A stretch of 64,000 bases of DNA from Malachius bipustulatus (lineage: Eukaryota > Arthropoda > Insecta > Coleoptera > Melyridae), in contig OU342630.1 in NCBI GenBank assembly GCA_910589415.1, forward strand, positions 25,887,867 through 25,951,866. The letters run 5' to 3'. The notes below the pieces were generated by a model. That model was not told the origin of the DNA, ran no database searches, and was given only the letters and a program-made list of their open reading frames with translations. The position numbers and the translations under genes were made by a program. Shown piece by piece: positions 14,995 to 25,168 of this stretch; positions within the stretch are counted from its first letter, which is position 1, and the number at the start of each line of letters is the position of its first letter.

Positions 14995-16107
14995 TTATTT
15001 TATTTTGACTTTCTTGCCATTCAACTTTAAATATTTTTTATTCAGTTTAACTCTTTTCATTTTAGTCCTCTTTCTTGCTTCTCTTTTTACTTCTTCTGCT
15101 CTTTGTTTATTATTCCATTTAATTGTTTTCATTTTACAAATTTTTCTTGCTTCTTCCATCAATTCTTCTAGTCTTTGCTTATTTTTCAATATAATTATTT
15201 CAAGTTTACTCATTTTTCTTGATTCTTTCATCAATTCTTCTAGTCTTTGATCATTTTCCCCTCTAATAGTTTTAAGTTTACTCTTACTCTCTCTTTCTAA
15301 CTCACCTATTGGGTAAATACTATTGTTTAAATATTTTGTATCTTTGACCACAAATTTATGCACACAACACATTACTATAATACTGTTTTCTTCTTTTCTA
15401 ACTAATCCCCTATAATTTCTGGTTACTTGTTTTATTTTTATGCTATATTTCTCAGTTTTCTTTATCATTTTCATATAATCTTCTATATTTATTCCATTAT
15501 AATCATTTTTCTTCTCATATAATTCGTTTTCATACTTAATACTATTTAATTCATTCTTTATATTCTTTTCTTCTTTCCCATAATGATTGTGTGTGACAAA
15601 TTTTATTCGGCTTTCATTAATTTTATCTAATTTATTTGGAACTCCTATTTTAAGCAATTGGTCATTCCCCAATACTAAATTATCGTCAATATATTCATTA
15701 TTTTTATCTTCTGTTATTTTCCAATCCCATTTCTTGATAGGCTTTTCAGAAAATTTCTGGTCAAATTCTTCCATTTTCTCTATTCCACTTTGTATTTCTT
15801 TTTTAACTTCTTCTATTTTATCATCACAGATTGTTTTGTTTTGTTCAATTTTATCATTTTTTATTTCTTCATTGATTTTTTCCATTTTCTCCATAACACC
15901 TTGTATTTCATCTTTTATTTCTTTTATTTCTTTTCTTCCTTCTTTAATTTCTTTCATCATCATCCTAAACATAGCAATTATTGTAATATCTTCTTTGACT
16001 TCTGACTCATCTTTCGCAGTATCTTCTAAAATCGCTCGTATTATTTCCGTCATATCTCTTATCTCTTGATTTTCTGTTATATCTCCCTCATTTTCTTTTA
16101 CCATCAT
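14995..16107 (-). CDS. coiled-coil protein of LTR element A
   Basis: A 370-residue lysine- and glutamate-rich protein, the only ORF of the element. Residues about 15-125 form a heptad-like helix (repeated MMKEIKEGRKEIKEIKDEIQ-type segments), as in the N-terminus of some insect gypsy Gag proteins. A middle part (about 125-280) contains MCCVHKF and resembles nothing I can name. Residues about 284-355 consist of three units of about 24 residues sharing QRLEEL, a basic patch and KMK. The stop lies about 165 bp before the 3' LTR. There is no zinc knuckle and no pol motif. A reasonable reading is an internal deletion product joining a gag start to the tail of a longer polyprotein, but this is inference. 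It could serve as a capsid-like or RNA-binding protein. Confidence 0.6.
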   Translation of the reverse strand: MMVKENEGDITENQEIRDMTEIIRAILEDTAKDESEVKEDITIIAMFRMMMKEIKEGRKEIKEIKDEIQGVMEKMEKINEEIKNDKIEQNKTICDDKIEEVKKEIQSGIEKMEEFDQKFSEKPIKKWDWKITEDKNNEYIDDNLVLGNDQLLKIGVPNKLDKINESRIKFVTHNHYGKEEKNIKNELNSIKYENELYEKKNDYNGINIEDYMKMIKKTEKYSIKIKQVTRNYRGLVRKEENSIIVMCCVHKFVVKDTKYLNNSIYPIGELERESKSKLKTIRGENDQRLEELMKESRKMSKLEIIILKNKQRLEELMEEARKICKMKTIKWNNKQRAEEVKREARKRTKMKRVKLNKKYLKLNGKKVKIK

Positions 16108-16316
16108 ATTCTTTTTCTATTTTATCTTGCATCAACATTTCCTATTTAATTTTGATGACAAGATCTTGTAAATAATGAATAATTATTAAACTAACTACCA
16201 TTAACTATTTCTATCTATATTTTAGAAAACTACCATTCAATACTTTAAATTTCTGTGATTTATTAATTTTTATGAACTAAATTTTGATTTAAAAATTTCA
16301 AAACTTCTGAATAATT

Positions 16317-16408
16317 AAAAGAGAGTAGCCTTTGATTAATTAAAAGAGAGAATGCCTTTGATTAATCAAAAGAGAGTAGCCTTTGATTAATTAAAAGAGA
16401 GAATGCCC
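16317..16408 (-). repeat. tandem repeats in the leader of element A
   Basis: About four copies of a 26-27-bp unit (plus strand AAAAGAGAGTAGCCTTTGAT; alternate copies have AATGCC in place of TAGCC) directly downstream of the primer binding site in the element's orientation. The alternation makes a 54-bp higher-order unit. In retroelement leaders this position often holds packaging or translation signals; no function is shown here. Confidence 0.75.
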
Positions 16409-16422
16409 CACGTTGGGCGCCA
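16405..16422 (-). promoter_or_regulatory. primer binding site of element A
   Basis: On the minus strand, two bases after the LTR end (CATAACA), the 18-mer TGGCGCCCAACGTGGGGC begins with TGG, complementary to a tRNA 3' CCA end. It marks the 5' LTR as 16425-17536 and fixes the element's orientation. Which tRNA primes it cannot be decided without a tRNA set. Confidence 0.8.
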
Positions 16423-16424
16423 AT

Positions 16425-17536
16425 TGTTATGGTATTCCTTTCCCCCCTTATCTAATTTATTATTATTAATTCTATTAAAAAAATTATACCATAAACAAAT
16501 CAAATTTTAATGATTCTTTGAGGGCACTCTCTCTCTCAGTTGGGTTCAGTTGAAAAGAAAATTTTGATTTAATTTAATTTGAATTCTAATTTGAAAACTT
16601 TTTAACAAATACCTAATTTATTATTTGACATAATATTTATTACAGAAAATTACAACAAAAAAAACCTACCTCGAGCTCTCTGATTCTAAATTTTGTTAAA
16701 ACTACACTTATAAGAATTTAAAATTAATTATCACATCAAAATAATCTTACAATATCCTTCACAATATGCGTCTCGCAGCCTCGCTTCTCCTTTTCCTGAT
16801 CTACCAACTCTCTCTGTCACTCTCTTCGTGTCTCACTGCTTCTCTTCTTCTTTCCGCTTCTCCTTCCTTTCTTAAATACAATCTGTGATTTCCTATCTTT
16901 TAGACATCTTCCAGGTTTCTTCCACTTCTTTTCAAGTTGATCTTCTCTATAATTTATCCCTTTCCGACTTCTTCACGTTCTCTTCGCTATCTATTTGTTC
17001 TTCTCTTTTGTGCTTCCAAAATAACTACCTTCACCCTTTTTACCTTTTCTTATACACGCTCTTCTCAATTTCAATCTAATTAATTAATTCTCCTTGTTAT
17101 CTACCTCTTTGTTCTTCTCCTTTTTCTTCCAAATAATTATTTTTACTTTTCTTACTCTTTTCCTTGACAGTCCGCTTCCCAAATTTTTTTTTTAATTATT
17201 ATCTTTTGACAACCTCTCTTCTTATAGTTTATTTCTTTCTTATCCTCTTCCACTAAATATTACTTCTTCTTTTCTTTTAATTCTTCTCAATCATTATTTT
17301 TTTAACTTCTCTTACTCTTTTTCTGACAGTCCATTTTTTTTTTTTTTCATTCATTATCCCCGTTGCTATCAACATTTTTTCTCCATTCACTTTTTTCTTT
17401 TCTCTACTGATTTTTTAAACAATCCAAAATTTATTTTTGACATTTTTAATAATTAAATACTAATAATTTTTATTTGTTAAAATCTTCAAATCAAATCCAA
17501 ACTTTAATTATTAGGTGAACCTAATTTTTCATAACA
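16425..17536 (-). repeat. 5' LTR of element A
   Basis: 1112-bp partner of the LTR at 13715. It is adjacent to the primer binding site on its low-coordinate side and to the GTAC duplication on the other. It begins TGTTATGGTATTCC where the partner has TGTTATGGTTTTCC. Confidence 0.9.
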
Positions 17537-17540
17537 GTAC

Positions 17541-18545
17541 TTATTCTACCGGCCCACCAACCTACTACACAGTCGTGGCCCCTTCACCGAGGGCCTGGCG
17601 ACGGAGATGAAAGACGACTGCCTGAAATGACAACAGCCTCAAAGCACGAGACCAGACGTGGTGAATAACGGACCTACTTCGGATGAGATGCTCCATGAGT
17701 CGTAAATTGAGTTACTTTATTTTCTGTGGCAGTTATTAGGTAACTGTAATTCGATTCATAATAAACATAGAGGCCAAGCTTGAATGTGTGTGCGTCCCAT
17801 TTTAATTTAAGGTAGGATCGTTAATTACCTCACTCCCTGTAAAGAATAAATAATATGAAATTATGATCTTCTTTTGTCTAACCAGTTTGTCACTTGTGTA
17901 AACCGTAAATCTGATTAATCTCTTTCATTACATATTTGGGATCAATGTAGGTATAAAATCCAACGGAAACCGGTCGCTTTAATTAATATAAACATCCGGA
18001 TGCTGAAGAGTTAACGTCCGTTGCGTGAAGGAAATGAAATATCCATATGACCCTACTTGACCGTAAGACGCGGGAAGTACCCACCCCAGTACAGTTGTGC
18101 TTTGAACGTCGCCGAGTGAGAATTGGTGGTTTACTTGTGTGTGTGTTTGGTGCATTCTGGCGTTCTTTTATAATAGATAACAGGTGAGTTGATGTACTCA
18201 CTAAAAGTGTCCTATTCCTAAGATAAATAGAGTAGAATAAAAAGAGTTCAGCAATCATGATTATTAATTGAGAAATAATTGAGAAAGATTATAATTGTTA
18301 TTAGTCTGTCTAAGAATTATATAGAAGTTAATAAGCTCAGATCTATTTAGGTCAAAAGGAGAAACTGCATGTAGGCATGAATGAATAAAGCATGAATAGG
18401 CTAGAGGTAAATCAGTGAAAGACAGAATCATGATAATTACTTGAGAGACAAAGGTTAATGAGTGCTGAAGATGTCTAAATTGCTGAAGCGTAAAGTATAG
18501 ATGAGCGTTGATCGTAGAGTTCTGGTGGGCCTGTGTGGCCTATGC
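17541..18545. other. older host sequence flanking elements A and B
   Basis: About 1 kb without a convincing gene. After removal of element A it continues the sequence left of 13714. The final 250 bp (from about 18296, TGTTATTAGTCTG) lead into GGCCTGTGTGGCC, a motif that recurs at 24770-24835, showing that 18546-24693 was inserted into this repeat. Confidence 0.5.
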
Positions 18546-18918
18546 TGTTGTAGACTAATTTGTAGAGGCACAGGGAAACACCGTATTTCTACAACTATTT
18601 TTATTCAACTCTAATCTCGTAACACTTCGTAATTGATTATTATTAGAATATATAAGAATACATTGAGTAGCAGCCCGGAGCATTTCCATTTCCTCACTGA
18701 TCTTGTTCGCGTTGAACTCTGTCTGTCCTCGTTCGACGTCTCCCCACCGCGGCTGCTTGCAGACGGTCGGTGGTTCCCCGTCAGACCACCGTACTGCCGG
18801 CGGCGGAAGCAGCCCAGGACAGCTACCGACGAGGTGGTCCCACAGTGTTCCCCGTCAGACCACCGTACTGCCGGCGGCGGAAGCAGCCAAGGACAGCTAC
18901 CGACGAGGTGGTCCCACA
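18546..18918 (-). repeat. 3' LTR of element B, with internal 74-bp duplication
   Basis: 373-bp LTR. Its high-coordinate end contains two tandem copies of a 74-bp unit (18773-18846 and 18847-18918) beginning GTTCCCCGTCAGACC and ending GTGGTCCCACA. The LTR terminus is therefore itself one copy of the duplication, with a second terminus-like copy 74 bp inside. I see no difference from 24317-24689. Confidence 0.9.
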
Positions 18919-19065
18919 GTCGACCATCCTGATAAAAAGGCCGTCCTCGGACTTGAAGACGTCGGAAGGGTAGGCGTCGCACCACTCGCACCAGACTGAA
19001 TACTATAACAACTGAAAATCAGGGTAATTAATACTTTGATCTTTTGACAGAGTAGTCAGAGTAAA

Positions 19066-20450
19066 CCAGGATCACACGAGTGATCGAGAAGACGGATACA
19101 GAGTAGATTTCAGACTTCTAACGTCACAACAGTGATCTTCTGACAAAGCAGACAGGTTAGAAGGAAGACAGGATCACAACAGTGATCAAGGAGACAGATT
19201 TCAGACTTCTAACGTCACAACAGTGATCTTCTGACAAAGCAGACAGGTTAGAAGGAAGACAGGATCACAACAGTGATCAAGGAGACAGATTTCAGACTTC
19301 TAACGTCACAACAGTGAACTTCTGACATAGCAGACAGGTTAGAAGGAAGACAGGATCACAACAGTGATCAAGGAGACAGATTTCAGACTTCTAACGTCAC
19401 AACAGTGATCTTCTGACATAGCAGACAGGTTAGAAGGAAGACAGGATCACAACAGTGATCAAGGAGACAGATTTCAGACTTCTAACGTCACAACAGTGAT
19501 CTTCTGACAAAGCAGACAGGTTAGAAGGAAGACAGGATCACAACAGTGATCAAGGAGACAGATTTCAGACTTCTAACGTCACAACAGTGATCTTCTGACA
19601 TAGCAGACAGGTTAGAAGGAAGACAGGATCACAACAGTGATCAAGGAGACAGATTTCAGACTTCTAACGTCACAACAGTGATCTGACATAGCAGACAGGT
19701 TAGAAGGAAGACAGGATCACAACAGTGATCAAGGAGACAGATTTCAGACTTCTAACGTCACAACAGTGATCTTCTGACAAAGCAGACAGGTTAGAAGGAA
19801 GACAGGATCACAACAGTGATCAAGGAGACAGATTTCAGACTTCTAACGTCACAACAGTGATCTTCTGACAAAGCAGACAGGTTAGAAGGAAGACAGGATC
19901 ACAACAGTGATCAAGGAGACAGATTTCAGACTTCTAACGTCACAACAGTGATCTTCTGACAAAGCAGACAGGTTAGAAGGAAGACAGGATCACAACAGTG
20001 ATCAAGGAGACAGATTTCAGACTTCTAACGTCACAACAGTGAACTTCTGACATAGCAGACAGGTTAGAAGGAAGACAGGATCACAACAGTGATCAAGGAG
20101 ACAGATTTCAGACTTCTAACGTCACAACAGTGATCTTCTGACATAGCAGACAGGTTAGAAGGAAGACAGGATCACAACAGTGATCAAGGAGACAGATTTC
20201 AGACTTCTAACGTCACAACAGTGATCTTCTGACAAAGCAGACAGGTTAGAAGGAAGACAGGATCACAACAGTGATCAAGGAGACAGATTTCAGACTTCTA
20301 ACGTCACAACAGTGATCTTCTGACATAGCAGACAGGTTAGAAGGAAGACAGGATCACAACAGTGATCAAGGAGACAGATTTCAGACTTCTAACGTCACAA
20401 CAGTGATCTTCTGACATAGCAGACAGGTTAGAAGGAATACAGGATCATTT
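19066..20450. repeat. 91-bp tandem array inside element B
   Basis: Fourteen full units start at 19171, 19262, 19353, 19444, 19535, 19626, 19714, 19805, 19896, 19987, 20078, 20169, 20260 and 20351, preceded by a diverged unit from about 19066. All are 91 bp except the unit at 19626, which lacks three bases. Each contains GATCACAACAGTGATC, an inverted repeat with a 4-base loop, and GTCACAACAGTGATC nearby. Units differ mainly at two places (GTGATCTTC or GTGAACTTC; GACAAAGC or GACATAGC). No ORF runs through the array. Confidence 0.95.
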
Positions 20451-20576
20451 AAAACAATCCATGGTTTCAGGTTACCTGCGACGATAACTGTTTCAGAGGT
20501 TCGAGAACCACGAAGATCTGTGTACCAGATAACGATCATTTGGAAGAACTTTCTTCACCAGAACGAGCCCTTGAAC

Positions 20577-21880
20577 TTATTGTAGTTTTGTGGAATGGCC
20601 CGTCGCAAGTTTAGCTGTCCGGAGGACCATAACTAAATCGTTTTCTGAGTAGGTTTGGATTTTTCGTTTATGATTAATTGAGTAAATAGGCGTTGGGAGC
20701 GAGTTTATAAATTTAAGAGTGTTTTGTTTTGGTGTAGATCGGTGAGGTTTCACACTCAAGCTCAGTAGGGAGACAGAGCTTACAGAATTTTTGCATATAA
20801 ATTTTTAAAAGAAATCCGAAGAAATCCGAGAATTACAGGAATTGATAAAGTTGATTTTTTTTTCTTATTGCATCGGGTTGGATTCTATCGTTGGAACTGT
20901 CATGACCAAGATATATGCCAGCTTAGGGGAAAAGACAATAGGTACACTTAGTTATTTGCAAGGTCAAATTGTATTTCCTTAACAATTGCAAAACTTTTTC
21001 CAGTTTAAGGAGACCCTCCTGAAAAACCGACGATGGAATCAAGATATCGTCCAAATAGGGCATGATGTACCTTTTAAATTGTCCTGTTAGTTATTGGTAT
21101 ACTGTTGGACAATGAATGCATAAATAAACGAAAATAAAATAAAAATGACGTGGGATCACGTAATTCAGATAGAATTTTTGGCAGCAGCTGCTGAAAAACA
21201 GCACGAGCATTATACAGACCGAAAATCATACGTAAAAAAAAACTCGTATTTGCCATCCGAAGTAAGAAACGCTGTCTTTACTATTGAATACGAGGCCATG
21301 GGTACTTGAAAACAACCTGAGTATAAGTGTCAGGTAATAAATCTGTTATAATTTAGGAGTTCATCAAGTTGGTCTTCTATACGAGGAAGTGAGATTTTAT
21401 ATTTAATAGTCATATTATTTCCATAACAAACACATAAACGGAAGTCGCCTCTTTTCTGGGGAACGAGAATAATATGACTAGCATACGGGGATTGAGAGGC
21501 ACGAATTATTTTCACAGAAGAACTAGCAACAGTTCTATAATAGTTTATCTATTATTTCTTGCGCTTCACTTCAAGACTTGACTGGGCCGATATGAAGTAT
21601 AAACAACTGGAACCGACGATTTATTTCCAGGCGGGCAGCGGATGTGTTGCCCATTTCTTTTAAAGTGGTAGCTACACAATTACGATTTGCATTTTAATAA
21701 CTGCTGTTTTCTGAAATTATAGTGACGGGAGGGCGATTATTTACAAAAGTAGTAACACCAAGGCTAGTGGCACAAGAAAATAATTTAATATCTTTGCTAT
21801 TTTTCGAAATGTAATGTGGGGTTGTAAAATTATTCCCTAGAAGGATATCAGCGGAACACATGATTATGATCAGGTACCAC
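20577..21880 (-). pseudogene. decayed gypsy-type pol of element B
   Basis: Minus-strand fragments with frame changes and stops. From high to low coordinates they are a protease/linker piece with ADILLGNNF (about 21860-21790), an RT piece with SQSPYASHIILVPQKRGDFR and LPRIEDQLDELL (21515-21350), FGLYNARAVFQQLL (about 21215-21170), and YLDDILIPS (about 21060-21030) with a KC...YLG segment after it. This joins directly to ENDLVMVLRTAKLATGHSTKLQ-type sequence, the C-terminus of integrase (20759-20577). RNase H and the integrase catalytic core are missing, so an internal deletion occurred besides the point mutations. Similarity to the mdg1/412 branch is inference. Confidence 0.85.
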
Positions 21881-24297
21881 CACTATATATTTAGATCCAC
21901 AGGTGTATTGCTATGATATTTACATTTATAATTAAATATCATAATATCATAATATCATAATATAATATATAATCAAAGATATGATATTTACTTTACTGAT
22001 ATTTCGCACATCGATATCAAATATGTAAGAATGAAAGAGATTGAATCTGACTTACGTTCTTTTACAATTCTGACATCCTAGTCAAATCATTACGTCCATT
22101 AGTCTTATCATGAAGAAATATTACCTTCACAACTTCACAGTACCTAAGTATTTTAATTACATTCGTCTTCATCACTTAGTAAAATCATTAGGACCTCCAT
22201 TGCTTACATTCTTTATGTAGTTTTTTTTTTTACAAAGAAAAAGCTATAGGTAGGTACTTATAACATAATTTTTCCAAAAAAAGAAAAGTTTTTTATACTT
22301 TATGAAACTTCTTAATTCACGGGGCGCGTTTTTATTTACCACTTTTAAGCGTTATTTATTCCTGGGAAAATTTTATACACTCGGGCATTAGCATCCCTAC
22401 ACATTATTTCCAACAATTCCAACTCATTAATATTAATCATTATGATATTCAATATTCCGTGAACCTTCGTTCTTTATTTTATGCTGTGCGGGTAGAAGAA
22501 GACTGACTGGCTGAAGAAGAGAAATCTTGCGCCTTGCGCGCCAACAGCGTGTTCAGAACGTCAGAGTGCATCAGAAAGAATCGGATAGAAAATGTGAGAC
22601 TTTAAAAGAGATAAAGATAAACTATTTAAAAGTCAGGCCCTCTTGTTAGGGGCTCTTTGCCTCTCTCTCACTTGCAATTGCACTAGGTTTATATTACCTA
22701 TTATTTTTAAATAAGTATTAGGTCGATTCTACCAAAGACGGACGTCGAATTTATATTTCAATAATATCGCCTCAACTTCATAGTATGTATAATAATTCCC
22801 AAATTCGTCGCTAAAATTTACGAAAAATCTACTCTCCCTTTGATCTGCGTCACGTAAAGTCGAGGTAATCTTCACGCAATTTAGGTTAGGTGATTTAGAT
22901 TAGTATACCGTAGAATTGTGTATTACTCATGTTTCGGTTTATTTGGGGGGAGTTACTTATTGTGTTTTGTTCTGTAAGTTATTTAATTATTATCTACTGC
23001 ATGTATTCATTGGACTTTTTGCCCTTAAGGAGCATTTTTGATTGTTTAACATAGACTTGTTTTCAGGCAATTATTTTGTAGTTTAAATATTTAAAAAAAA
23101 GTTAAGTAGAGTAGCGAAAACTAGACTTCGCCTTTGTATGATAAGTATTGTCTATTGCAATACTAAGTTAAAATAAAGACACTTTTTTTTTCTGTTTCTT
23201 TACATGGTCACAAGATTGTCGTTAAAATGTAAAAAAAAAATATAAAAATATTCTGCAAGATGTCACTATAGTGGGGATAAAACGAAATGTGGTACATGAA
23301 AAAAAAAAACCTCTTGATGAGTAATACCTGTCTATTAAATTCCATTAAAATATTCAGAGCGGTATTACAGATATTATGAAAAAAAAATTATATATTTTTT
23401 TTTTAAACTTTACCACCCTGTATCTCAAAAATTAAGACTTTTAGGACATACGTTCTTATGAAGTTTTCTTCTTAAAATGGACCCAAAAATCACCCCCTTA
23501 AATATTGACATTCAATTACAAAACACCCTGTATACCTAAATAATATAGGTACCTAAATTACGTCGAATCGTCGACGCAAATGAAGTCTAAACTGCTACTT
23601 GGGTTCAATTCTACTTCAGCTTACTTCATGCTCATGCTTCATGCGTTTGCTTTACTTTTACCTATCGAATTCAAAATATGTCATTTGGACTTTGGAGAGC
23701 TCCCCAACTTTACTCATGCTTCTTTTCATTCACTCATCATGCATCTCTCTCAACTCACTAGCTAAAAAATAGCTGCTTACCTTTAGGAATAATCTCAGAA
23801 TAATCTTTATTATCTTCTCACAACTCTATTCAACATGGCAATAGCTGCTTACCTTTGAGAATAATCTTTATTGCAGTGCATCAACTTCGAAAGTTGCAAT
23901 CTTTAATTTTGGTTAATTTTTGTATGCTGTTTCTCGTAAAAGACCACTGCTTCACCCCTCGTTATTATTTTTCCTTAGAAAACCTGTAATATGCTCCTCA
24001 TTTACATACCTGATCTACTTGCTTACCGACACACCAGCTGGATATCAATCCAATACGTTAATACTTAATACTCAGGGTTTCTTGCAAGATTTATTGAGTT
24101 TCCTTTTTCCGACAGCTCGTCCAAGTCTTGATCATGTTAAATTTATTTCAACGGAAATTTGCCAAAATTTACTTTATTTTTCTTCACTTTCACCACGAAG
24201 AGGCATTTTTGTGAAATGGTTATAACTGAGATTTGTCTGTATTAAAAACACATCGATACTTCACAGTATTACACCTCAAAATTCGTTAGTTTTAGGT
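21881..24297 (-). other. degenerate gag/leader part of element B with a mariner-type repeat end
   Basis: AT-rich. In element orientation a short start, MPLRGESEEK then stop, lies near 24205, about 110 bp inside the LTR, where gag should begin; downstream only broken frames remain. An ATATC-rich simple repeat lies at about 21900-21985. At about 23400-23540 the sequence ends ACACCCTGTATACC, the terminal string of the mariner-like MITEs found elsewhere in this window, so a MITE fragment probably sits within the element. Confidence 0.5.
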
Positions 24298-24314
24298 TCG
24301 GACCACTTCTGACA
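24298..24314 (-). promoter_or_regulatory. putative primer binding site of element B
   Basis: Minus strand, two bases inside the 5' LTR end (CTACAACA): TGTCAGAAGTGG. This resembles the primer sites of insect gypsy elements that pair with the tRNA-Leu acceptor end without its CCA. The tRNA identity is inference. Confidence 0.55.
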
Positions 24315-24316
24315 AC

Positions 24317-24689
24317 TGTTGTAGACTAATTTGTAGAGGCACAGGGAAACACCGTATTTCTACAACTATTTTTATTCAACTCTAATCTCGTAACACTTCG
24401 TAATTGATTATTATTAGAATATATAAGAATACATTGAGTAGCAGCCCGGAGCATTTCCATTTCCTCACTGATCTTGTTCGCGTTGAACTCTGTCTGTCCT
24501 CGTTCGACGTCTCCCCACCGCGGCTGCTTGCAGACGGTCGGTGGTTCCCCGTCAGACCACCGTACTGCCGGCGGCGGAAGCAGCCCAGGACAGCTACCGA
24601 CGAGGTGGTCCCACAGTGTTCCCCGTCAGACCACCGTACTGCCGGCGGCGGAAGCAGCCAAGGACAGCTACCGACGAGGTGGTCCCACA
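24317..24689 (-). repeat. 5' LTR of element B
   Basis: 373 bp, apparently identical base for base to 18546-18918, including the 74-bp tandem duplication at its high end (ending GTGGTCCCACA at 24689). It is followed directly by the ATGC duplication. Confidence 0.9.
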
Positions 24690-24693
24690 ATGC

Positions 24694-24881
24694 ATGTGTT
24701 AGCTTAAGTCCCCGAGAGAAGGTCAGTAGCCTGTGAGGCTGAGAACGGGTGTCGACCCGAGAGACCTGAGAGCGGCCCGTGTGGCCTGAGTGATCTGCAT
24801 GTGTAGGTCAGAGTGGAGGCCGGTGTGGCCTGTCTTTGTTCCGGGCGTGAAGGATCGAGAGGATGATCTTGCCGATCGCCT
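24694..24881. repeat. older GC-rich repeat hosting elements B and C (middle piece)
   Basis: A 188-bp island between B and C. Contains GTGTGGCCTG motifs and one copy of GGGCGTGAAGGATCGAGAGG. The same unit recurs at 35078-35210, on the other side of copia C, so these pieces were continuous before the insertions. Confidence 0.75.
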
Positions 24882-25080
24882 TGTTAAAAGGTAACTGGAT
24901 TAATTCAATTAAAGATACGCTTGTTCTTCAGCGATAATAATTTTATTATTCATTTGTTACACGTTACACCATTGTCCACATCCAACCACCGGAGCTCAAC
25001 TTAACTTAACGTATATTGACATTGACAATAGTGAGTGACATATAAACGTCATGACAAAATGTCATGAACTCAATCCAACA
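24882..25080 (-). repeat. 3' LTR of copia C with adjacent polypurine tract
   Basis: 199-bp LTR. In element orientation it begins TGTTGGATTG, as Drosophila copia LTRs begin TGTTGGAA. The polypurine tract GTGGGGG (minus strand) directly abuts its start, at 25081-25087. Confidence 0.92.
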
Positions 25081-25168
25081 CCCCCACTAGTTTATGACAT
25101 TTTTATACGACTTACTAATAACAAAAGTAAACAAACCTATAAAATAAACATAACAGTACTTCTCGATA

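Larger units (their letters stand above)
13711..17540 (-). mobile_element. non-autonomous LTR retrotransposon A with GTAC target duplication
   Basis: Two 1.1-kb direct repeats (13715-14827 and 16425-17536) bound a 1.6-kb interior. They begin TGTTATGG and end CATAACA on the plus strand. The 4-bp duplication GTAC lies at 13711-13714 and 17537-17540. The orientation is minus: an 18-nt primer-binding-site match, TGGCGCCCAACGTGGGGC, lies directly inside the right LTR, and a G-rich TTTTGGGGAAT lies inside the left one. The LTRs differ at only about four positions by eye, so the insertion is young. The interior has one 370-codon ORF and no protease, RT or integrase, so movement must depend on an autonomous relative. 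Confidence 0.9.
18542..24693 (-). mobile_element. LTR retrotransposon B (gypsy-type remnant) with ATGC target duplication
   Basis: Two 373-bp LTRs (18546-18918 and 24317-24689), TGTTGTAGAC to GTCCCACA on the plus strand, enclose 5.4 kb. The duplication ATGC lies at 18542-18545 and 24690-24693, so both LTRs belong to a single insertion. Orientation is minus: a TGTCAGAAGTGG primer-site-like string lies just inside the 24317 LTR, and decayed protease, RT and integrase pieces read on the minus strand at 20577-21880. Between pol and the 3' LTR lies a 91-bp tandem array. By eye the two LTRs are identical, although the coding region is dead. Confidence 0.88.

Noticed and set aside
15587..16069. 160-codon plus-strand ORF
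   Set aside because: Antisense shadow of the lysine/glutamate-rich ORF of element A.
18611..18991. ORFs on both strands of 18611-18999 and again at 24382-24736
   Set aside because: They fall in the LTRs of element B and follow its tandem duplication; no protein family.
19066..20450. CRISPR array
   Set aside because: The units are continuous 91-bp tandem copies without unique spacers, within a eukaryotic retroelement.
18542..24693. Two independent solo LTRs at 18546 and 24317
   Set aside because: The outer flanks share ATGC, and pol and a primer site lie between them in consistent orientation.
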